A DNA stretch of 64,000 nt from Nosema muscidifuracis (lineage: Eukaryota; Microsporidia; Nosematidae), in contig JAIOKI010000004.1 of assembly GCA_028335825.1 (NCBI GenBank), positions 618,067-682,066 of the forward strand, written 5' to 3'. A model generated the notes under the pieces. It was given only the letters and a program-made list of their open reading frames with translations, did no database searches and was not told the DNA's origin. The translations under genes were made by a program, and so were the position numbers. Below are positions 57,854 through 64,000 of this stretch, in pieces. Each line of letters begins with the position of its first letter. Position 1 is the first letter of the stretch.

Positions 57854-58681
57854 TTTATATAATGTAATTTACACTTAAAGTAAAATTTGAATGAAATATT
57901 ATTAATGTTGTACACCAAAATTTTACTTGATTTCTTTCTAATTTTAACGTTTAATTATTTTCAGAATACATAACTAAATGTTAAACTCTATTATAGTAAA
58001 CATATAAAATAAATATAAAATATTTTATATAGAAATTTTAAAGAATGTATATTGACTAGTTCTAATTCAAAACTTTGACGTAGAAAAACTTCTTGACGAT
58101 AAATTTACAAATTTCTTATAAATTGATATGATAAATATTACAAGATGTGAAGGTTTAAATGTTTCTTCTGTAGAATTAAATATGACAAGATCATAAAATC
58201 TTTTGAAAAATTAAGTTATATCTTACATAGAATACTGAACAAATAAAATATTGTATCAATTGATAAACCATTTAAATCGAAATATATATTCATTCCAGAA
58301 TCTTATTAATACTTTATAAAAAATTTCTCTTGACTAGGAAGAAAAAGACATCGATAGCATTTAGATTGAAAATTAGTTAAATTAAAATACTAAACACAAA
58401 GATTACTTATATAATTATTTTTTCATTCATGAAGAATTTTGTTATGATTTGACGTATGGATATTTTAAATAATCACAAATATTAAATTAGCATTGACAGA
58501 CAGATAATTTATTTAATATTGGTCTTATATTACTCTGTTGTGAATATTGAAATAATAAAATATGTAAGAATAAATAAATTATAAATAATAGATAAAAGTT
58601 AGTGATTATGATTATTATATAATTAGTTTCATTTATATAAATTTTATGTTATTTTCTAAAATAAATTTTTAATCATACCCT
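57854..58681. other. AT-rich intergenic
   Basis: Nothing recognisable apart from the ATACCCTATG start context at the right edge. Confidence 0.5.
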
Positions 58682-59083
58682 ATGATATCATTTCTTGTAC
58701 TACTTAACATACTAAATAAAGCATACTGAACAAACAGAACGTCAGAACAAGAATATGAAAATACAGTGCACACGAAATATAACTTATCTGAAAACATTTT
58801 AGATCCTTATATCACTATAAAGCATGTATCAGAACTTGATCAAAATATCTTGCTTGATCATTTTACAGTTATTTTGTGTTTTTTTATTTCGTTTATTTTT
58901 TTAATATTTGCTAGGATTATATTGTTTGTTTATGAAGGTCGTGATACTCCCAGAGTAATATGCTATATCTTTTACATACTATTAGTTCTTGTACTCCTAC
59001 TACCTACTGTGGGTGTAATATTAGAATATTATTTTTATAATTTGAATCAGGAATTATGGATTTCTTTCAATAAATTATTTTAA
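58682..59083 (+). pseudogene. Small secreted/two-helix membrane protein gene with one in-frame stop
   Basis: ATG 58682 in the perfect local start context CATACCCTATG begins a signal-like MISFLVLLNILNKAY. A TGA (58727-58729) follows, and the same frame then stays open to TAA 59081-59083. The part after the stop holds a polar region with a glycosylation-type NRT, YNLSENILDPYITIKH, then two membrane helices (FTVILCFFISFIFLIFARII and VICYIFYILLVLVLLLPTVG) and a short tail; 133 codons overall. Downstream of the stop the only early start would be non-ATG (GTG 58766), so the long frame without its leader is not a credible gene. One nonsense change after the leader explains it best. Similar architecture to 21427-21782. 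Family unknown. Confidence 0.6.
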
Positions 59084-59991
59084 AATTAATTACATGATTT
59101 TATATAAAAAAATTCATGTCTCAAATCAAATAAAAAAATTTGATAATTTGACAGATTTTAATAGTCTAAAAACACTGATAATTAGTTTTTCCTTGTGAAA
59201 CGTAAATTATAACGTAAGAAAAAAAATATCACAAAAAACATATTACAGAACTCAAAAAATAGCATCATCTAAGTATTGGTACCTTAATCAAAGTCAACAG
59301 CAGAATATCAAACCCTATGCATTGAAGTATTACTTGCATTAGGACTGTGAAAAAGTGTGTAAATTATATACTTCAATATATTATTTTGATATTATATTAA
59401 TTACTACATAGTACAAAATTGAAAATTTATGAAAAAAAATTCTTGAATTTAAATAAATATAAATACTTCAATATTGTTAAAATTAGACTGTATATTCTCT
59501 TGCTCTTTCAATCATATTTTTAGTGTGGTCTGATCAAGAAAAGACGAAATTGTATTTATTTCTAAGATATTTAAAAGTCATAAATAATTCCAGATGGATA
59601 ATTTAATCACGTATATTAAATTGGTAAAAATAAAATAGAAAAAAGAAGTTATACATTTCGAGATGATGTTTAAAAGTTCACCAAATTAATCCAGATTTAT
59701 ATTATTATTAATTAAATAAAATATCTAATATTATATTAAATATATTTTTTATTTATTTCTTATATATATTTCTTCCTGACAGAATTATCATTTGACATCA
59801 ATATATTTAATGTCATTTACTCATCTTCTTCTGTATAAAAAAAATTGAATAATAATCGAAATAAATATTTATTATGTCTAAATTTAAAAATTATATTTTG
59901 TAATTTTTTCTTAGAAATATCTATAATTGTTCTGAGAAGACACGTCATCTAAAAATATTTTATTTTCTAGATAATTAAATATTGTGAAATA
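59084..59991. other. Telomere-proximal AT-rich spacer
   Basis: No gene. A short stretch at 59235-59350 is less AT-rich and has a coding-like run on the plus strand (KYWYLNQSQQQNIKPYALKY), probably another ghost. There is no rRNA gene between the last gene and the telomeric array. Confidence 0.5.
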
Positions 59992-62900
59992 TTAGGTTAG
60001 GTAGGTAGGTAGGTAGGTAGGTAGGTAGGTAGGTAGGTAGGTAGGTAGGTAGGTAGGTAGGTAGGTTAGGTAGGTAGGTAGGTAGGTAGGTAGGTTAGGT
60101 AGGTTAGGTAGGTAGGTAGGTAGGTAGGTAGGTAGGTAGGTTAGGTAGGTTAGGTAGGTTAGGTAGGTAGGTAGGTTAGGTAGGTAGGTTAGGTAGGTTA
60201 GGTAGGTAGGTAGGTAGGTAGGTAGGTAGGTAGGTAGGTAGGTAGGTAGGTAGGTAGGTAGGTAGGTAGGTAGGTAGGTAGGTTAGGTAGGTAGGTAGGT
60301 AGGTAGGTAGGTAGGTAGGTAGGTAGGTAGGTAGGTAGGTAGGTAGGTAGGTAGGTAGGTAGGTAGGTTAGGTAGGTAGGTAGGTAGGTAGGTTAGGTAG
60401 GTTAGGTAGGTAGGTTAGGTAGGTTAGGTAGGTTAGGTAGGTAGGTAGGTAGGTAGGTTAGGTAGGTAGGTAGGTAGGTAGGTAGGTAGGTTAGGTAGGT
60501 AGGTAGGTAGGTAGGTAGGTAGGTAGGTTAGGTAGGTAGGTAGGTAGGTAGGTAGGTAGGTAGGTAGGTAGGTAGGTAGGTAGGTAGGTAGGTAGGTTAG
60601 GTAGGTTAGGTAGGTTAGGTAGGTAGGTAGGTAGGTAGGTTAGGTAGGTAGGTAGGTAGGTTAGGTAGGTAGGTTAGGTAGGTAGGTAGGTAGGTAGGTA
60701 GGTAGGTAGGTAGGTAGGTAGGTAGGTTAGGTAGGTAGGTAGGTAGGTAGGTAGGTAGGTTAGGTAGGTTAGGTAGGTAGGTAGGTAGGTAGGTAGGTAG
60801 GTAGGTAGGTTAGGTAGGTAGGTTAGGTAGGTAGGTAGGTAGGTAGGTAGGTAGGTAGGTTAGGTAGGTTAGGTAGGTAGGTAGGTAGGTTAGGTAGGTT
60901 AGGTTAGGTAGGTAGGTTAGGTAGGTAGGTAGGTTAGGTAGGTTAGGTAGGTAGGTAGGTAGGTAGGTAGGTTAGGTAGGTTAGGTAGGTTAGGTAGGTA
61001 GGTAGGTTAGGTAGGTAGGTAGGTAGGTAGGTTAGGTAGGTAGGTAGGTTAGGTAGGTAGGTAGGTAGGTAGGTAGGTAGGTAGGTAGGTAGGTAGGTTA
61101 GGTAGGTAGGTAGGTAGGTTAGGTAGGTAGGTTAGGTAGGTTAGGTAGGTTAGGTAGGTAGGTAGGTAGGTAGGTAGGTAGGTAGGTAGGTAGGTAGGTA
61201 GGTAGGTAGGTTAGGTAGGTAGGTAGGTAGGTAGGTAGGTAGGTAGGTAGGTAGGTAGGTAGGTAGGTAGGTAGGTAGGTAGGTAGGTAGGTAGGTAGGT
61301 AGGTTAGGTAGGTAGGTAGGTAGGTTAGGTAGGTAGGTAGGTAGGTAGGTAGGTAGGTAGGTTAGGTAGGTAGGTAGGTAGGTAGGTAGGTAGGTAGGTA
61401 GGTAGGTAGGTAGGTAGGTAGGTAGGTAGGTAGGTAGGTAGGTAGGTAGGTAGGTAGGTAGGTAGGTAGGTAGGTAGGTAGGTAGGTAGGTAGGTAGGTA
61501 GGTAGGTAGGTAGGTAGGTAGGTAGGTAGGTAGGTAGGTTAGGTAGGTAGGTTAGGTAGGTAGGTAGGTAGGTAGGTTAGGTAGGTAGGTTAGGTAGGTA
61601 GGTAGGTAGGTAGGTTAGGTAGGTAGGTAGGTAGGTAGGTAGGTAGGTAGGTAGGTAGGTAGGTAGGTAGGTAGGGTAGGTAGGTTAGGTAGGTAGGTAG
61701 GTTAGGTAGGTTAGGTAGGTAGGTAGGTAGGTAGGTAGGTTAGGTAGGTTAGGTAGGTAGGTAGGTAGGTAGGTAGGTAGGTAGGTAGGTAGGTAGGTAG
61801 GTAGGTTAGGTAGGTAGGTAGGTTAGGTAGGTTAGGTAGGTTAGGTAGGTAGGTAGGTAGGTAGGTAGGTAGGTAGGTAGGTAGGTAGGTTAGGTAGGTA
61901 GGTAGGTAGGTAGGTAGGTAGGTAGGTAGGTAGGTTAGGTAGGTAGGTAGGTAGGTAGGTAGGTAGGTAGGTAGGTTAGGTAGGTAGGTAGGTAGGTAGG
62001 TAGGTAGGTAGGTTAGGTAGGTTAGGTAGGTAGGTAGGTAGGTAGGTAGGTAGGTAGGTAGGTAGGTAGGTAGGTTAGGTAGGTAGGTAGGTAGGTAGGT
62101 AGGTTAGGTAGGTAGGTAGGTAGGTTAGGTAGGTTAGGTAGGTAGGTTAGGTAGTTAGGTAGGTTAGGTAGGTTAGGTAGGTAGGTTAGGTAGGTAGGTT
62201 AGGTAGGTTAGGGTAGGTTAGGTAGGTAGGTAGGTAGGTTAGGTAGGTAGGTAGGTTAGGTAGGTTAGGTAGGTAGGGTTAGGTAGGTTAGGTAGGTAGG
62301 TTAGGTAGGTAGGTTAGGTAGGTAGGTTAGGTAGGTTAGGTAGGTTAGGTAGGTAGGTTAGGTAGGTAGGTAGGTAGGTTAGGTAGGTAGGTAGGTTAGG
62401 TAGGTTAGGTAGGTAGGTAGGTAGGTAGGTAGGTTAGGTAGGTTAGGTAGGTAGTTAGGTAGGTAGGTTAGGTAGGTTAGGTAGGTTAGGTAGGTAGGTT
62501 AGGTAGGTAGGTAGGTAGGTTAGGTAGGTTAGGTAGGTAGGTTAGGTAGGTTAGGTAGGTTAGGTAGGTAGGTAGGTAGGTAGGTTAGGTAGGTTAGGTA
62601 GGAGGTAGGTAGGTAGGTAGGGTTAGGTAGGTAGGTTAGGTAGGTTAGGTAGGTAGGTAGGTAGGTAGGTAGGTAGGTAGGTTAGGTAGGTAGGTAGGTT
62701 AGGTAGGTTAGGTAGGTAGGTAGGTAGGTTAGTAGGTTAGGTAGGTAGGTAGGTAGGAGAGGTTAGGTAGGTTAGGTAGGTTAGGTAGGTAGGTTAGGTA
62801 GGTAGGTTAGGTAGGTAGGTTAGGTAGGTTAGGTAGGTAGGTTAGGTAGGTTAGGTAGGTAGGTAGGTTAGGTAGGTAGGTTAGGTAGGTTAGGTAGGTA

Positions 62901-64000
62901 GGTTAGGTAGGTTAGGTAGGTAGGTAGGTTAGGTAGGTAGTTAGTTAGGTAGGTTAGGTAGGTAGGTTAGGTAGGTTAGGTAGGTTAGGTAGGTTAGGTA
63001 GGTAGGTAGGTTAGGTAGGTTAGGTAGGTAGGTTAGGTAGGTTAGTAGGTTAGGTAGGTTAGGTAGGTAGGTAGGTAGGTAGGTTAGGTAGGTTAGGTAG
63101 GTAGGTTAGGTAGGTAGGTAGGTTAGGTAGGTTAGGTAGTTAGGTAGGTAGGTTAGGTAGGTAGGTTAGGTAGGTAGGTTAGGTAGGTAGGTAGGTTAGG
63201 TAGGTAGGTTAGGTAGGTAGGTAGGTAGGTTAGGTAGGTTAGGTAGGTAGTTAGGTAGGTTAGGTAGGTAGGTTAGGTAGGTTAGGTAGGTAGGTTAGGT
63301 AGGTAGGTAGGTTAGGTAGGTTAGGTAGGGTAGGTAGGTTAGGTAGGTTAGGTAGGTTAGGTAGGTAGGTTAGGTAGGTTAGGTAGGTAGGTTAGGTAGG
63401 TAGGTAGGTTAGGTAGGTTAGGTAGGTAGGTTAGGTAGGTTAGGTAGGTTAGGTAGGTTAGGTAGGTTAGGTAGGTTAGGTAGGTTAGGTAGGTAGGTAG
63501 GAGGTTAGGTAGGTTAGGTAGGTTAGGTAGGTAGGTTAGGTAGGTTAGGTAGTTAGGTAGGTAGGTAGGTTAGGTAGGTTAGGTAGGTTAGGTAGGTAGG
63601 TTAGGTAGGTAGGTAGGTAGGTAGGTTAGGTAGGTAGGTTAGGTAGGTAGGTAGAGGTAGGTAGGTAGGTTAGGTAGGTTAGGTAGGTAGGTTAGGTAGG
63701 TAGGTAGGGTAGGTAGGTAGGTAGGTTAGGTAGGTTAGGTAGGTAGGTTAGGTAGGTTAGGTAGGTAGGTAGGTAGGTAGGTTAGGTAGGTAGGTAGGTT
63801 AGGTAGGTTAGGTAGGTTAGGTAGGTAGGTAGGTAGGTAGGTAGGTTAGGTAGGTTAGGTAGGTTAGGTAGGTAGGTAGGTAGGTTAGGTAGGTAGGTTA
63901 GGTAGGTTAGGTAGGTAGGTTAGGTAGGTAGGTAGGTAGGTAGGTAGGTAGGTAGGTAGGTAGGTAGGTAGGTAGGTAGGTAGGTAGGTAGGTAGGTAGG
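59992..64000 (+). repeat. Telomeric repeat array, mixed TAGG and TTAGG
   Basis: From 59992 to the window end (4.0 kb) the sequence consists of tetramer TAGG and pentamer TTAGG units in irregular order. The G-rich strand reads 5' to 3' toward the right, as expected for a right chromosome end. Pure TAGG runs of more than 20 units occur in the inner part (for example 60200-60280, 61380-61535). TTAGG becomes more frequent after about 62100, together with rare variants (TAGTTAGG, TAGGGTTAGG, GGAGG). TTAGG is the known telomere unit of Encephalitozoon and of many arthropods; the TAGG excess is the unusual part. The physical end is not reached. Confidence 0.93.

Noticed and set aside
59992-64000. 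Ordinary internal microsatellite instead of a telomere
   Set aside because: 4 kb length, TTAGG-type unit, correct strand orientation and adjacent subtelomeric gene families favour a chromosome end; an interstitial array remains possible because the sequence runs off the window.

Overview
The window reads as a chromosome end of a very AT-rich microsporidium, most likely of the Nosema/Vairimorpha group. Support: intron-poor short genes, a CCC- or TCC-type motif directly upstream of most start codons, tiny 5' leaders, a C-terminal fragment of a Dong/R4-like LINE, a single-domain homeobox gene, a hexose-transporter-like MFS protein, and a terminal array of TAGG/TTAGG repeats whose G-rich strand runs toward the right end. 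The species assignment is inference.

Layout. 0-1 kb: C-terminal part of an unknown gene cut by the left edge. 1-7 kb: a 64-bp tandem repeat, a member of secreted family A, and an intact sugar transporter. 7-42 kb: accessory subtelomere with four copies of family A (N-terminal secretion signal, helical, conserved C-terminal tail), three copies of family B (Cys-rich domain with a C-terminal membrane segment) and two copies of family C (about 540-550 aa). Between them lie a secreted protein made of CGPDG(K/M)G repeats, a homeodomain gene, an old Ty3/gypsy fossil, a LINE fragment and large AT-rich deserts. 42-60 kb: an alpha/beta hydrolase of the BEM46/ABHD13 type, a multi-pass membrane protein with an HPD-less J domain, a small hypothetical gene, broken small secreted or membrane genes, a third (broken) family C fragment, and several ghosts of genes. 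60-64 kb: telomeric array running off the window.

The dominant theme is birth and death of subtelomeric genes. About eleven genes look intact. About nine more carry only one or two lesions (a single frameshift or in-frame stop) in otherwise well preserved frames, and still older coding ghosts occur in the deserts. A roughly 2.4-kb segment holding family A copy 3 was duplicated to give copy 4. Families A and B sit next to each other twice in the same orientation, and three A genes and one B gene share the start context TCCATAATG, suggesting co-regulation. No rRNA or tRNA gene is recognisable within 60 kb of the telomere array. All calls were made by eye; no database search was possible.
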